Shown: positions 9,139 to 18,770 of the stretch, piece by piece
How the letters are laid out: the number at the start of each line of letters is the position of its first letter
How positions within the stretch are numbered: position 1 is the first letter of the stretch
From: Gari tellinella
Taxonomy: Eukaryota > Mollusca > Bivalvia > Cardiida > Psammobiidae
Length of the DNA: 64,000 nucleotides
NCBI GenBank assembly: GCA_922989275.2
Contig: OV277870.1
Span: 59,855,079-59,919,078 of the forward strand
Direction: 5' to 3'
Notes under the pieces: generated by a model
What the model saw: only the letters and a program-made list of their open reading frames with translations
Told to the model about the DNA's origin: nothing
The model's database searches: none
Translations under genes and position numbers: made by a program

Positions 9139-10485
9139 AGCTCACCTGAGCACAAAGTGCTCAAGGTGAGCTATTGTGATCGGTTGCCGTATGTCGGTGT
9201 CCGTGTCGTCTGTTCACAATTTGTTTCAAATAACTTCTTCTCTGAAACCAATGGCCCAATTTTAACCAAACTTGGTCAGATACATACTGTAGTTTTGAGC
9301 TTCAAAAATTGAAAAAAAAGAGGGTGGGGCAATCGGTCTTGTTGCCATGGCAACCATGCACGATATCTAAAAAAATCTTCTTCTCAAAAACAACTGGTCC
9401 GATTTCAATTTGGTTTTCACCAAAATGTTTCTCAATTAATATACTTTCAAAATTGTTCAAAGAATTTTGATCTGTCAAAAAACATGGCCGCCAGAGGGCG
9501 TGGTCATTTTCGGTATTTACGTAATATTGACAACTAAAGTCAAAACTTTAAACATCTTCTTGTCAATATCTATAAGTCCTAGGACAACCAAATTCCACTT
9601 GTAGCATCATGTTGTGAACCTTTAAGCAAGATTGTTCAAATAATGACCCCCGGGTCAAAAATGGCCCCGCCCGGGGCTTATCAGTTTTTCATAGGAAAAC
9701 CTTTAAAACTCATCTTCTCTAAAACTGTATTGCCTAGACCTTTTATATTTGGCCTGTAGCTTTGTCTTATGGACCTCTACTAAGAGTTCAAATCATGACC
9801 CCAGGGTCAAAAATGGCCCAGCCCCGGGGCTTATCAGTTTTACATAGACTTATACTGGAAAACCTTTAAAAATCTTCTTCTCTGAAACCGTAAAGCCCAG
9901 ACCTTTTATATTTGGCATCTAGCTTTGCCTTATGGTCCTCTACAAAGATTGTTCAAATCATGACCCCAGGGTCAAAATTGGCCCCGCCCCGGGGCTTATC
10001 AGTTTTACATAGACTTATATAGGAATAAACCTTTAAAACTCTTCTTCTCTGAAACCCTAAGACCCAGACCTTTTATATTTGGCATCTAGCTTTGCCTTAT
10101 GGTCCTCTACCAAGATTGTTCAATTCATGACCCCCGGATCAAAAATGGCCCTGCCCCGGGGCTTATAAGTTTTACAAAGACTTGCGTAATAAAACCTTTA
10201 AAACTCTTCTTCTCTGAAACCGTAAGGCCCATACCTTTTATATTTGGCATCTAGCTTTGCCTTATGGTCCTCTACCAATATTGTTCAAATCATGACCCCA
10301 GGGTAAAAAATGGACCCGCCCGGGGCTTATCAGTTTTACATAGACTTCTACAGGAAAACCTAATTCCGAGTTGTTTCAGTTTCATGCAACAGTCCACATA
10401 CATGCAATGATAAACTTCATTATGCATCGAGTATAACACAATAGTTCCTTAGGTGAGCGATTTAGGGCCGCATGCGGCTCTTGTT
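9139..10485 (+). mobile_element. G element 1 (Helentron-like)
   Basis: Begins AGCTCACCTGAGCACAAAGT, whose first 13 bases fold back on TGCTCAAGGTGAGCT. It ends AGGTGAGCGATTTAGGGCC with a GCCGCATGCGGC hairpin just before CTTGTT. The short terminal inverted repeat (CTCACCT/AGGTGAG), the 3' hairpin, the T-rich insertion site and the internal tandem array match Helentron-associated non-autonomous elements. It interrupts a MITE-D-like fragment (TTGTCGTCTGCTG on the left). No replicase or helicase is encoded. Confidence 0.6.
9645..10330 (+). repeat. About 165-bp tandem array inside G element 1
   Basis: Units begin near 9645, 9794, 9959, 10127 and 10291 with GACCCCAGGGTCAAAAATGG-like sequence and include CTTCTTCTCTGAAACC and TTTTATATTTGGCATCTAGC. 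Spacing runs from about 150 to 168 bp. Confidence 0.8.
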
Positions 10486-10533
10486 CTCAAAGTTACATAA
10501 TTGACATTTTGACAAGAAAAAAAAGAATGACGA

Positions 10534-10592
10534 GTGACAAACAGCTTGAATTTCACGACGTCTGATCTGGATTCAAGCTGTTTGCAAATGTA
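10534..10592. repeat. Core-2 hairpin fragment (D type)
   Basis: ACAAACAGCTTGAATTTC ... GGATTCAAGCTGTTTGC. It probably belongs to the MITE-D copy that G element 1 interrupted, since AAAGTTACATAATTGACA lies between them. Confidence 0.55.
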
Positions 10593-11158
10593 AGCCAATT
10601 TCCCTTCCTATAATGACTCCCTTCAAACACCGCACTTATTCTTTGTCTTCCATTGGGTGTCGTTGTGGAGAGGGAATTCTGTATATATATCATATACAAA
10701 TTAAATCCCTTAAAAAAATGTGCTTATTTTGAGAACCAAGAGGAAGAACAAATACAAGCTAGGGCGTCAATGAACAATTTGTGTTATATCAGAATTCCTG
10801 CGTTACCACAGATTATAACTGCCAGTTTGGTATGCACATGCTTAAATACATAACAACATTTCTCAACACTGTGCAGTTTTCATGATCTTCAGAAAAAAAG
10901 GTAGATAAAAGATAAAACACACTCCTTGTGAAGGAGATATTTGATAACAGTGAAATATAGATTTTTATTAAAGGGAAATATAGATTTTTGGTTTAATTGT
11001 AGACCTTTGAATACTGCAGAGAAGTTTCGATGATAATTGCAAACAGTTTGGATCCAGATCAGGCCCTGCAGAATATTTGTAAATCTGAAAGTATGTATGT
11101 AAGAAGTTTTAATAAGAATTAAAGCAGATTACATATGAAGCAGAAGAGATTTGTCAAA

Positions 11159-11372
11159 TACAGTAAAACCTCGCTATTACGACCACTAAAACAAAGGCTG
11201 GCTAATTGAGTGTATAATAGACAGGTGACAGCTTAAAGCAAGGTGACAGTGAAACAGAAAGCTCCTATAGGAGCTTTCTGTTTCTCTGTCACCTTGCTTT
11301 AAGCGGTCACCTATCGTAAACACCCTAATAATTAAAATAATTTAGTGGTCGTAATAGAGAGGTTTTACTGTA
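11159..11372. mobile_element. MITE-B, full length
   Basis: TA-CAGTAAAACCTCGCTATTA at the left, GTAATAGAGAGGTTTTACTG-TA at the right. The long central hairpin runs from ACAGGTGACAGCTTAAAGC and turns at AGCTCCTATAGGAGCT. TA on both sides fits mariner-type integration. Confidence 0.85.
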
Positions 11373-11434
11373 CATGTATGTAACTCGTTGCGGCGGAATT
11401 GTGAATATCTGTGCAAACAGTTTGGATCCTGTAT

Positions 11435-11680
11435 TTAACCCTTAGCCTATTTCTAAGAATTGAAGATAGGTGACCACTTAAAGCAAAGCAGGTTGAAAGT
11501 AAAGCAGAATGTGTCTTCAGGCACATTCTGCTTTACTTTCAACCTGCTTTAAGCTACCATCTTGTAGAATATAGAAACATATTTTATATGGTACATATCC
11601 ATAACTGTATAAAGTGAAACTATATTTTTCAGTGAATGAAAAAATTAAAGGCGTAAAATATTTATGGGGTAATGGGTTAA
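11435..11680. mobile_element. MITE-A
   Basis: TTAACCCTTAGCCTATTTC to TATGGGGTAATGGGTTAA. The left hairpin arm has a local duplication (AAAGCAAAGCAGG). Half of a MITE-D core (GCAAACAGTTTGGATCCTG) abuts it on the left. Confidence 0.8.
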
Positions 11681-11787
11681 CAGACTACAATAGTTGCAGA
11701 CAGAAAATTAGGTTGTACCGATTGATACCTTAACTCTCTACTTCATTGAATGTTTCTAGTTTTGAGGAAACCATTGGTCATGACCAC

Positions 11788-12040
11788 TTAACCCCGTTAC
11801 CCCATAACCTGTTTCTAGTTTTGAAAAACAGGTGACCACTTAAAGCAGGTTGAAAGTAAAGCAGAATGTGCCTTAAGCACATTCTGCATTACTTTCAGCC
11901 GGCTTTAAGCTAAAATCTGCTAGGCTATATAAAATATTTGTAATGGTTATTGTTCATGAGGGTATAAACTGGAACTATTTTCTTCAGCGGAGGAATAAAT
12001 TAAATACGCTAAAAGTCGCTTCTATTGGGGAAAGGGTTAA
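11788..12040. mobile_element. MITE-A nested, first of a pair
   Basis: TTAACCCCGTTACCCCATAA to TCTATTGGGGAAAGGGTTAA. The core-1 hairpin turns at GTGCCTTAAGCAC. Its left TTAA is the host hairpin base; its right TTAA is shared with the next copy. Confidence 0.8.
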
Positions 12041-12298
12041 CCCCATTACCCCATAACCTGTTTCAAGTTTTGAAGACAGGTGACTGCTTAAAGCAGGTTG
12101 ACAGTTAAGCAAAATGTGCAATAAGGCGCATTCTGCTTTATTTTCAGCCTGCTTTAAGCTACAATCTACTAGGATTTATAAAATATTTCTTTTGGACGTT
12201 AAGGTACATGTTCATGACTTCAAATTTGGAACTATTTTCTTCAGTGAAGGTATAAATTTAAATTTGCTAAAAGGTGCTTCAATGGGGTAGATTGTTAA
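12037..12298. mobile_element. MITE-A nested, second of a pair
   Basis: Starts TTAACCCCATTACCCCATAA and ends GGTAGATTGTTAA. It is more diverged than its neighbour, with mismatches in the hairpin (AAGCAAAATGTGCAATAAGG). It shares a single TTAA with the preceding copy and with the host remnant. Confidence 0.7.
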
Positions 12299-12511
12299 AA
12301 GCAGGTTGAAAGTAAAGCCTATTTTAAGAGTATGGAAAATATTTCTTATGATATTCATGGCTGTATAAATTTGATTTATTTTCAAATAAGACATTGAAAG
12401 TGTAAAAGGGTGTATCTATTGAGTAATGGGTTAAGAGAAGTTGTACTGTAATTAATAGTTTGACCAGATACGTGTGATAATCCTGTGATACCTGTGATAA
12501 TCCCTTTCTGA

Positions 12512-12684
12512 GTGGGTGGTAGCGAGTGGCTGGAATGTTGCCCTAGTCACAGTATCTGGGAGTTTGGACATATACAATGGAATGTTGACAAACTGTGCCC
12601 CAGCTTGAACCTTACAGAGGTGATACCAGAGTGCAAGGGGGCTGGCTCCCAATATAAACATGATGAAAGGTTGGCTGCTGATGG
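12512..12684 (+). other. Possible exon-like open segment
   Basis: A unique, relatively GC-rich stretch between MITEs with a continuous frame ending in the donor-like GATG/GTATGT at 12684. The predicted peptide includes EWLECCPSH and NLTEVIPECKG. The only acceptor-like site is CCCTTTCTGAG, which is poor, and the two other plus-strand frames close. I do not recognise the sequence. It could equally be chance. Confidence 0.2.
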
Positions 12685-12790
12685 TATGTCACTGACGGTG
12701 ATTTACTTGACAGTTGAACTTTCCCATAAAAAGGGGTTTAGAGTTGGGTAAATTTCATTGCAGAGGTTTGTCATACTCTCCAAACCTTCT

Positions 12791-13041
12791 TTAACCCTTT
12801 CCCACATAGCATATCTCTAGTATTGAATATAGGTGTCCACTTAAAGCAGGTTGAAAGTAAAGCAGAATGCGCTTTAAGCGCATTCTGCTTTACTTTCAGC
12901 CTGCTTTAAGCTATCATCTGCTAGACTTTAGAAAATATTTTGTATTATACATATTTATGAATGTATAAATTGGAACTATTTTCTTCAGGGCAAGAATAAA
13001 CTGAATGCGCTAAAAGGCGCTTCTATGGGGGAAAGGGTTAA
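12791..13041. mobile_element. MITE-A
   Basis: TTAACCCTTTCCCACATAGC to TATGGGGGAAAGGGTTAA, the subtype ending in CCCTTT rather than CCCATT. The hairpin turn is GCGCTTTAAGCGC. Confidence 0.85.
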
Positions 13042-13149
13042 GCTGGACTTTTCGAAAAGTCGAGCTATTGTCGTCTGGGTCTGTGTCTTTGTTTGTAATA
13101 CAAGAAGTGAAATACATGCATGACTCGATCAGTATATAGTTGAAACTTA

Positions 13150-13270
13150 CCAAGACAGGTTACTGCTTCACGCATGACAAAAAGTGATGCAGAAATCTTC
13201 CATAAGGGAACTTTCCGTATTACTTTTGTGAAACAGTAATTAGCTAGCACCTGTTCTGAACACTGCACAC
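13150..13270. repeat. MITE-M-like decayed hairpin
   Basis: AGACAGGTTACTGCTTCA ... GATGCAGAAATCTTCC and ACTTTCCGTATTACTTTTGT ... TAGCACCTGTTCTG correspond to the M/B core and its flanking CAGGTGAC arms, with many substitutions. Confidence 0.45.
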
Positions 13271-13289
13271 ATATTTCCTATATCCAAAC

Positions 13290-13419
13290 CAAAGGGAGCA
13301 AAAGGCAGGCTGAAAGTAAAGAAGAATGTGCCTTAAGGTGCATTCTGCTTTACTTTCAACCTGCTTTAAGTGGTCACCTATCTTCAAAACTAGAAAGAGA
13401 CTATTGAATAAAGGGTTAA
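13290..13419. mobile_element. MITE-A, left end truncated
   Basis: Starts inside the left hairpin arm at GGCAGGCTGAAAGTAAAG, keeps the right arm (GCATTCTGCTTTACTTTCAA) and ends GAATAAAGGGTTAA. Confidence 0.7.
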
Positions 13420-13619
13420 AGCATGTATATTTCTATAGCAGCATTATACATAGTAGAACATGACAATGAATAAACTGTACAAATTCTCTTTTATTTCTCT
13501 TTATGTAACTTTGTTGTAACTTCTCGAAAGAATTGGACCTTGGTATTTTGTACACTGATGGTATAATAATATCCATTATCCAATAAAATACATACTTATT
13601 ACCCAATAGATCATTCAAT

Positions 13620-13806
13620 TTATTCCTCTAGCTAAAGGAAATTATTATAAGGTTCACTTTACACGATCATGAATATGTGGCATAAAAATTAGTTTCTGTA
13701 TTCTAGCAGATGGACTAGCCTAGCAGATGGTATCTTAAAGCAGACCCAGGTTTAAACATAAAGCTTTTTAAAGAGCATTCTGCTTTACTTTCAGTCTACT
13801 TTAACA
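13620..13806. repeat. Decayed MITE-A fragment
   Basis: Contains CATGAATATGTGGCATAAAA and a partly duplicated CTAGCAGATGG segment. The left hairpin arm is lost, while the right arm CATTCTGCTTTACTTTCAG remains. Confidence 0.5.
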
Positions 13807-13809
13807 AAG

Positions 13810-13985
13810 GTCAAGATATGGGAGTATTTCGAATACTAAAATCTTTATTTCTACATTAAACTCTATGGTGTCACTACTCAATAGAATCATCTCTTCGAGA
13901 CAATTCTAATGAGTAGTCACACCATAGGATTTGGTAATGAAATAAACTGGAAAATTTGGATTTGTTCAGTTTATTTGGTGTCCTG
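13810..13985. mobile_element. MITE-C, decayed ends
   Basis: The interior is clear: CTATGGTGTCACTACTCA, a turn at ATCATCTCTTCGAGACAAT, and GAGTAGTCACACCATAGGAT. The CAGGGCTCC ends are reduced to weak matches and no target duplication is visible. Confidence 0.6.
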
Positions 13986-14045
13986 GGTGTTGCTGTGGAT
14001 GAGGAAGAGGGTTATAAGTTTAACTCTTTCAACACTAAATTAGGG

Positions 14046-14303
14046 TTAACCCTTCCCCCCACAGACACGCCTTTAAGCACATTTAATTTGTGCCATCAAT
14101 GAAGAAAATTGTTCCAATTTGTACAATTTTGAAAATGTACTGCAAGAAATATTTTTTTTAAATCTTAGCAGATGATAGCTCAAAGCAGGGTGAAAGTAAA
14201 GCAGAATGCACCCTAAGGTGCATTCTGCTTTACTTTCAACCTGCTTTAAGCGGTCACCTGTCTTCAAAATTAAAACATGTTATGGGGATTTTAAAGGGTT
14301 TAA
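14046..14303. mobile_element. MITE-A
   Basis: TTAACCCTTCCCCCCACAGA at the left. The hairpin core turns at GCACCCTAAGGTGC, and the right end TGTTATGGGGATTTTAAAG is decayed. A truncated MITE-F left arm (TTTAACTCTTTCAACACTAA) sits immediately upstream. Confidence 0.75.
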
Positions 14304-14757
14304 GCAGTCCTAAATCCTTCAAATAAATTGTAAATGAACTGGTCAAATAAGGCAGTTGATCTTGACACAGGTGTTCTGAGAGTCTAATAATGGACGTCTA
14401 TCAAAATATATAGCCCCAATCATTGTGAAATTAGCCACAACAAATCAAAGTGAACAAGTCAATTATAGCTTTGACCTCCATCTCTCAATTACTGCGGCCA
14501 GATAAGCCAGTCAGCTGAAGGGTCATCGATTGCCCAACTGTTTTGTCATTTCACAGGTTAGACTGAAGGTGAGGTATAAATCTGAGACACAGTCAGTGAG
14601 GTATAAATCAAGGACACAGTCCAGTCACTCTACCACAGCCTCTTTCACGGTGACACTGAACTCCTCTTTGTGCACTGTAACAGCAAAATCATGATTAACT
14701 TTCAAACACGTTTCTCTGCTCTGGATCAGGCATGAGCATTTTCGTTTTGTTTTATAT

Positions 14758-14921
14758 CAATTGGTTCAAATGACATCTCCTATACCACTTAACAGATTTC
14801 AACTAAACTTTACAGAAAAGCTCTTTCAAATTTGTTCATTAAAGCTCTTTCAAATTTGTTCATTATCTCCATTTTGTCAACTATTCACAGGTGAGGGAAA
14901 TATGGCCCATGGGCCTCTTGT
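14758..14921 (+). mobile_element. G element remnant (3' part)
   Basis: TTCAAATGACATCTCCTATA and CTTTACAGAAA match the interior of the 44.8-kb G element. It ends CAGGTGAGGGAAATATGGCC with CATGGGCCTCTTGTT, the G-type 3' hairpin end. A short stretch (AGCTCTTTCAAATTTGTTCA) is duplicated. Confidence 0.6.
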
Positions 14922-15333
14922 TTATGTAAGGGGTTCCTGGTGGAAATTTTCATTTCGTTTTGTTTTATATCGAAATGCCTATCAGCAAACATGCAGTGTC
15001 GACTCTGATCAGATGCTGCATAACACTATTTGCCTATGTCCCTTTTATAGCACGCTTAAGGCTCAAATGGGTTAAGATGATTTCCTTGATAGGTTGCACT
15101 GAGATTTCAGTTTTTCCGTGCAGATCTAATGGTGTTATATTGAGAACTCGTTTGGCTGATTGTACAATGTTTATGGCAACACGTCTGGTCATGTAAAATC
15201 TTCATCTACTTTGATTTCAAAACTTGTCCCTATTAGCACAATGGAAAGTCAAGGGCCATTAAAGGGTCACCAGTTTGGGACCATTTCAGTGGAATGTTTG
15301 TTAAAGTGTTAAGATTATTGGCTCATAAAATAT

Positions 15334-15526
15334 CATGGCTCTCGATAAGGGGAGTATTTCAAAAACTAAAAGTTTTGTTTCTGGATTAAACCCTATGGTG
15401 TTACTACTCATTAGAATCATCTCTTCGAGACAATTCTAATGAGTAGTAACACCATAGGATTTGGTGCTGAAATAAGTGAGAAAATGTTAGATTTGTTCAC
15501 TTTACCCCCTCTTATCTGGAGCCCTG
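15334..15526. mobile_element. MITE-C
   Basis: Left end CATGGCTCTCGATAAGGGG is a variant of the family terminus; the right end is CTCTTATCTGGAGCCCTG. The hairpin turns at ATCATCTCTTCGAGACAAT. ATAAAATAT precedes this left end and also follows the right end, where a second left end begins. Confidence 0.75.
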
Positions 15527-15534
15527 ATAAAATA

Positions 15535-15609
15535 TCATGGCTCTCGATAAGGGGAGTGTGTCTATACATCTCCATCCTCTCCTCTTGTAACTACTCATTA
15601 CAATCATCT
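15535..15609. mobile_element. Truncated second MITE-C in tandem
   Basis: Repeats CATGGCTCTCGATAAGGGGA from the neighbouring copy, then jumps to AACTACTCATTACAATCATC, so most of the left half is deleted and the right half is missing where MITE-K begins. Confidence 0.6.
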
Positions 15610-15854
15610 GGGGCCCGTTTCATAAAACTTCGTAGGACAAAAACGATCGTAAGTCAAAACTTTAAAATACATTTAATTCATGATTTCTCTTATCTAATCC
15701 TGTCTTGTGACATCTCTTTGGAATTGTCTTTTCAAGACGATTCCAAAGAGATATCACAAGACAGGATTAGATGGAGAAATAAATAATAATTGAGACTTTT
15801 ATAATCTGACTTACGATAACATTTGTCGTACAAAGTTTTATTAAACTGGCCCCT
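15610..15854. mobile_element. MITE-K
   Basis: Terminal inverted repeat GGGGCCCGTTTCATAAAACT and AGTTTTATTAAACTGGCCCC. The central hairpin CTAATCCTGTCTTGTGACAT folds on its complement around TTGTCTTTTCAAGACGA. The turn closely resembles the turn of MITE-C although the ends are unrelated. The superfamily is not assigned. Confidence 0.75.
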
Positions 15855-15879
15855 GTACTTTTATGCCCCCCTCCCCTGA

Positions 15880-16115
15880 TACAGTTGTTGCCTTGGACCA
15901 TTCCCAATCCTCCCATATCACCCAACTGCAATTTAACCTTGACCTTGACCTCTTTTGGACTTAAAATATTTTTTGGTTAACTAGATTTTACTGTTTCGCC
16001 TAACATCAACAGCACTGACTAGAATGCTTTGATACTTATTCAGTTTTTGCCATGGCCCATTCCCAATACACCCTTATTAGCACCCATGCATGATTTGACC
16101 TTGACCTAATTAGAC
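15880..16115. repeat. Two-copy CATTCCCAAT / TTGACCTTGACC repeat
   Basis: GACCATTCCCAATCCTCCC with TTGACCTTGACCTC recurs about 158 bp later as GCCCATTCCCAATACACCC with TTGACCTTGACCTA. It resembles the GGTCAAGGTCA units of R in reverse orientation. No ends identified. Confidence 0.5.
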
Positions 16116-16258
16116 TTGTGAATATATTGGCAAGGATGCCACCGGGGTCATAAGAGTTTATTAAACACAGTCTTGTTGCATTTGTTTTGCATTTTGTAGT
16201 AAATCCTATGTTTTACGGTAGCCATGTTTATTCAGAGAATGGTGAACCACAAGTCGAG

Positions 16259-16326
16259 GGCTTGGTGCAAAACTATTGTAACTCCCTCACAATTGTGAGG
16301 GAGTTACAATAGTTTTGCACCAAGCC
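16259..16326. repeat. 68-bp perfect palindrome without spacer
   Basis: The left half 16259-16292 (GGCTTGGTGCAAAACTATTG ... CCTCACAA) is exactly the reverse complement of 16293-16326. There is no loop and no mismatch. It may be the core of a fold-back element, but no outer inverted repeat is evident beyond CGAGG/CATCG. Confidence 0.95.
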
Positions 16327-16473
16327 ATCGAAGTGTTACTGTTTATATAGAAAGTTTTCCCCAAACAGTGAAGTGTAGTCATGTGTATAATGCACAGTGA
16401 AAGTTTGTTCCCAAATGATGCATATGCAGTCATGTATGTAATATATAGAACAATTTTCTGTTTGTTTTTGCAG

Positions 16474-16541
16474 ACTCTCTGTTTGGATGATATCAAGATA
16501 GAGCCGTGTTTGCCACTGCACAATATCCCCCAGACTATGTG
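16474..16541 (+). CDS. Candidate internal coding exon, gene unknown
   Basis: The acceptor is strong (a T-rich tract from CAATTTTCTG to TTTTTGCAG at 16473) and the donor G/GTAAGTGAG at 16542 is close to ideal. Only one of three frames is open, reading TLCLDDIKIEPCLPLHNIPQ plus TM and two bases of the next codon. At 68 nt it is phase 0 in, phase 2 out. I do not recognise the protein. No adjoining exon could be joined with confidence. If real, this is the only clear host coding sequence in the window and implies introns filled by mobile elements. Confidence 0.4.
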
Positions 16542-16572
16542 GTAAGTGAGTGTTGTCTTTCATTCTGCAGTA

Positions 16573-16819
16573 ATCAACCCATTACCCCATACAGATGCCT
16601 TTTTGATGCCACCGTTTTATTCCTCAACTGAAGAAAGTAGTTCCAATTTATACAGTTATGAAAATGTACCATAAGAAATAGTTTCTATATCTTAGTAGAT
16701 GGTAGCTTAAGGCAGGCTGAATGTAAAGCAGAATGCACCTTAAGGCAGATGCTGCTTTACTTTCAACCTGCTTTATGTGGTCACCGATCTTCAAAACTAG
16801 AAGCAGGTTATGTTTTTAA
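16573..16819. mobile_element. MITE-A, right end eroded
   Basis: TCAACCCATTACCCCATACA at the left, a core-1 hairpin with an imperfect turn (GCACCTTAAGGCAGATGC), then GAAGCAGGTTATG and a shared TTAA with the next copy. The terminal GGGGTAATGGG is lost. Confidence 0.7.
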
Positions 16820-17067
16820 CCCTTTCCCCCATAGAAGCGCCTTTTAGCGAATATGATTTATTCCTCCGCTGAAGAAAATAGTTCCAATTTAATCAGTCAT
16901 GAATATATATTATAGGGAATATTTTCTATATTCTAGCACTGGATAGCTTAAAGCAGGGTGAAAGTAAAGCAGAATGCGCCTTAAGGCGCATTCTGCTTTA
17001 CTTTCAACCCGCTTTAAGTAGTCAACTATCTTCAATACTAGAAAAAGGATATCAGGTAAAGGGTTAA
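16816..17067. mobile_element. MITE-A
   Basis: TTAACCCTTTCCCCCATAGA to ATCAGGTAAAGGGTTAA. The hairpin is nearly perfect and turns at GCGCCTTAAGGCGC. It joins the preceding copy through a single TTAA. Confidence 0.85.
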
Positions 17068-17436
17068 ACACTATAACTATCATATTTTTCCGAGTTTTTT
17101 TGCACTATATCATCTTGCCTTTGCCCTGCAAAATATGTTGCTTATTAGATGAAATTCTGTGTTGAGTTTATGATTTGTCTGGGAGGTATTGTTGAATGTG
17201 GCAGCCAATAGAGATTTCCTCGTTCCAGGGGAAATGTGCAACTAAATTCAATGGAAATCATATTAATACCAGCCTCGGGCCTCGTCCAAAAACGAAAATT
17301 AAAATGAAGCGATATTAACATCGGAGCAAAGTGGCTTCAATGACAAACCATTGTTGTTGCTCTTGGTATACGGCAACACCTTGTGTAGAGGTTCCATTAA
17401 ATAACGTGTGTCAAAATCTCACAATACAAGTGGATG

Positions 17437-17510
17437 CTTATAATGCAGGACAAAAGTAATGCAGAAAGCTCCTGTAGGAGCTTTCTGCATTACTTTTGTC
17501 CTGCATTAAG
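17437..17510. mobile_element. MITE-M hairpin core
   Basis: CTTATAATGCAGGACAAAAG ... AAAGCTCCTGTAGGAGCTTT ... CTTTTGTCCTGCATTAAG folds almost perfectly. The outer CAGTCAAACTTGTA ends are not evident, so this may be a solo core or a truncated M. Confidence 0.7.
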
Positions 17511-17925
17511 TGTTAAGCTTGCACAAGTACTAAAAGACTTCAAATGTTTGACTTTGCACGGTTTTGGTTGTATCGCCAAGGGACATTTTGGAAGCAGAGA
17601 ATTGAAAGTGCTCTTAATTAAACTTGTTTGGTTCAATTTTGTGAGGGTGCAGCCATGCTTTTGATGCAATGAAGTTGTCTAGGGTTGTGGCGGCTGGCAG
17701 ACAGTATAGAAGAAGAAACTTTATTATGCCTATACTGTAATCTGTTATGACCTCTTATAAAGTGTTTCAGGCAGGTGATTGCTCTAAGCAAGATAAAAGT
17801 AGCCTTTGCAGGTGAGATCAGGATCCAAACTATAAGGACCCTCTGATAATGTCTTTACTGTGTGTTTTAGTTTTAGTTTTATTTCTAAATGGTTTTTTTA
17901 AACAATCCAAAATGCAGGAATAGAA

Positions 17926-18143
17926 TTAAACCATTACCCATAGCTTGTTTCTAGTTTTGAAGACAAGTGACCACTTAAAGCAGGTTGAAAGTAAAGTTGA
18001 ATACACCTTTAAGCTACCATCTTCTAGGATCTATAAAATATTTCTTCTGGTACATATTCATGACTGTATAAATTGGAACTACTTCTTCAGTGAAGGAATA
18101 AACTGAATGCGCCAAAAAGCACTTCTATGGGGGAAAGGGTTAA
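17926..18143. mobile_element. MITE-A with deleted hairpin
   Basis: TTAAACCATTACCCATAGC to TATGGGGGAAAGGGTTAA. The left arm AAAGCAGGTTGAAAGTAAAG is followed directly by CTTTAAGCTACCATC, so the turn and most of the right arm are missing. Confidence 0.75.
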
Positions 18144-18170
18144 CATGATGTTAGGTTTTATCTACCTAGG

Positions 18171-18308
18171 CCGGGTGCATGACACGTAGTTAGAGCCTAC
18201 CTGTATGCTAAAGCACTACCTGTTAGTTAATCCTGTAGTAAAAAATCAATATTTAACTCTCAGTGATTTAGCATACAGCTAGGCACTAACTACGTGTCAT
18301 GCACCCGG
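18171..18308. mobile_element. MITE-I
   Basis: Perfect terminal inverted repeat CCGGGTGCATGACACGTAGT, continuing as an imperfect stem (CCTGTATGCTAAA with TTTAGCATACAG). Only one copy in the window. Target duplication unclear. Confidence 0.75.
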
Positions 18309-18326
18309 GCCCAGGTTGCTACCTAC

Positions 18327-18581
18327 TTAACTCCTTGAGTCCAATCAAGGTGGTAGTTCTGACAAATGCTGGTGAAGGGCACAGTAGTTGTCATCTACAA
18401 CAATGGATGTCATTTCCAACATTTATAAATTTATTAAAGTAAAAAAAAATCTCCTTTCAAAATAGTGTAATAGGTTCAAACAGTTTTGATCCTGTTGAGA
18501 TGCAAAATCATTCACCATTTCATCTGGGTCTAAACTGTTTGAAAAGGTAATCCTAGTTATGTTGTAAGCATGCAAAGAGTT
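18327..18581. mobile_element. MITE-D, diverged
   Basis: The left part is weak (TTAACTCCTTGAGTCCA). The core is CAAACAGTTTTGATCCTGTT with TCATCTGGGTCTAAACTGTT, and the right end is GTAAGCATGCAAAGAGTT. Confidence 0.55.
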
Positions 18582-18679
18582 CTGCTTGGCCTCATCTGTG
18601 TTTTTTTTGATCTGGCAGCACCCGGCCAGTATATCAACTGTTCTTTGCCTGCTAACTGAGGAAAACGTGATTACTTTTA

Positions 18680-18770
18680 CAAACAGTTTGTGTCCAGATG
18701 AGACTCCGAGTAACTCAGTATCTGTTTGTTACTCAAAGTCTTATCAGGATACAAACTCTTTTTACACTGA
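18680..18770. repeat. Core-2 hairpin fragment (D type)
   Basis: ACAAACAGTTTGTGTCCAGA with TATCAGGATACAAACTCTTT. The turn CCGAGTAACTCAGTATCTG is enlarged. Outer arms missing. Confidence 0.5.

Larger units (their letters stand above)
11730..12434. mobile_element. Host MITE-A split by two TTAA insertions
   Basis: The left piece (11730-11791) ends GTCATGACCACTTAA. The right piece resumes at 12295 as TTAAAAGCAGGTTGAAAGTA and ends GAGTAATGGGTTAA. The break lies exactly at the TTAA at the left base of hairpin core 1. The remaining right half is itself deleted for part of the hairpin. Confidence 0.65.

Noticed and set aside
18619..18665. Possible exon after TTTTTTTTGATCTGGCAG
   Set aside because: The acceptor is good, but the frames close quickly or run into a MITE-D core, and no donor is convincing.
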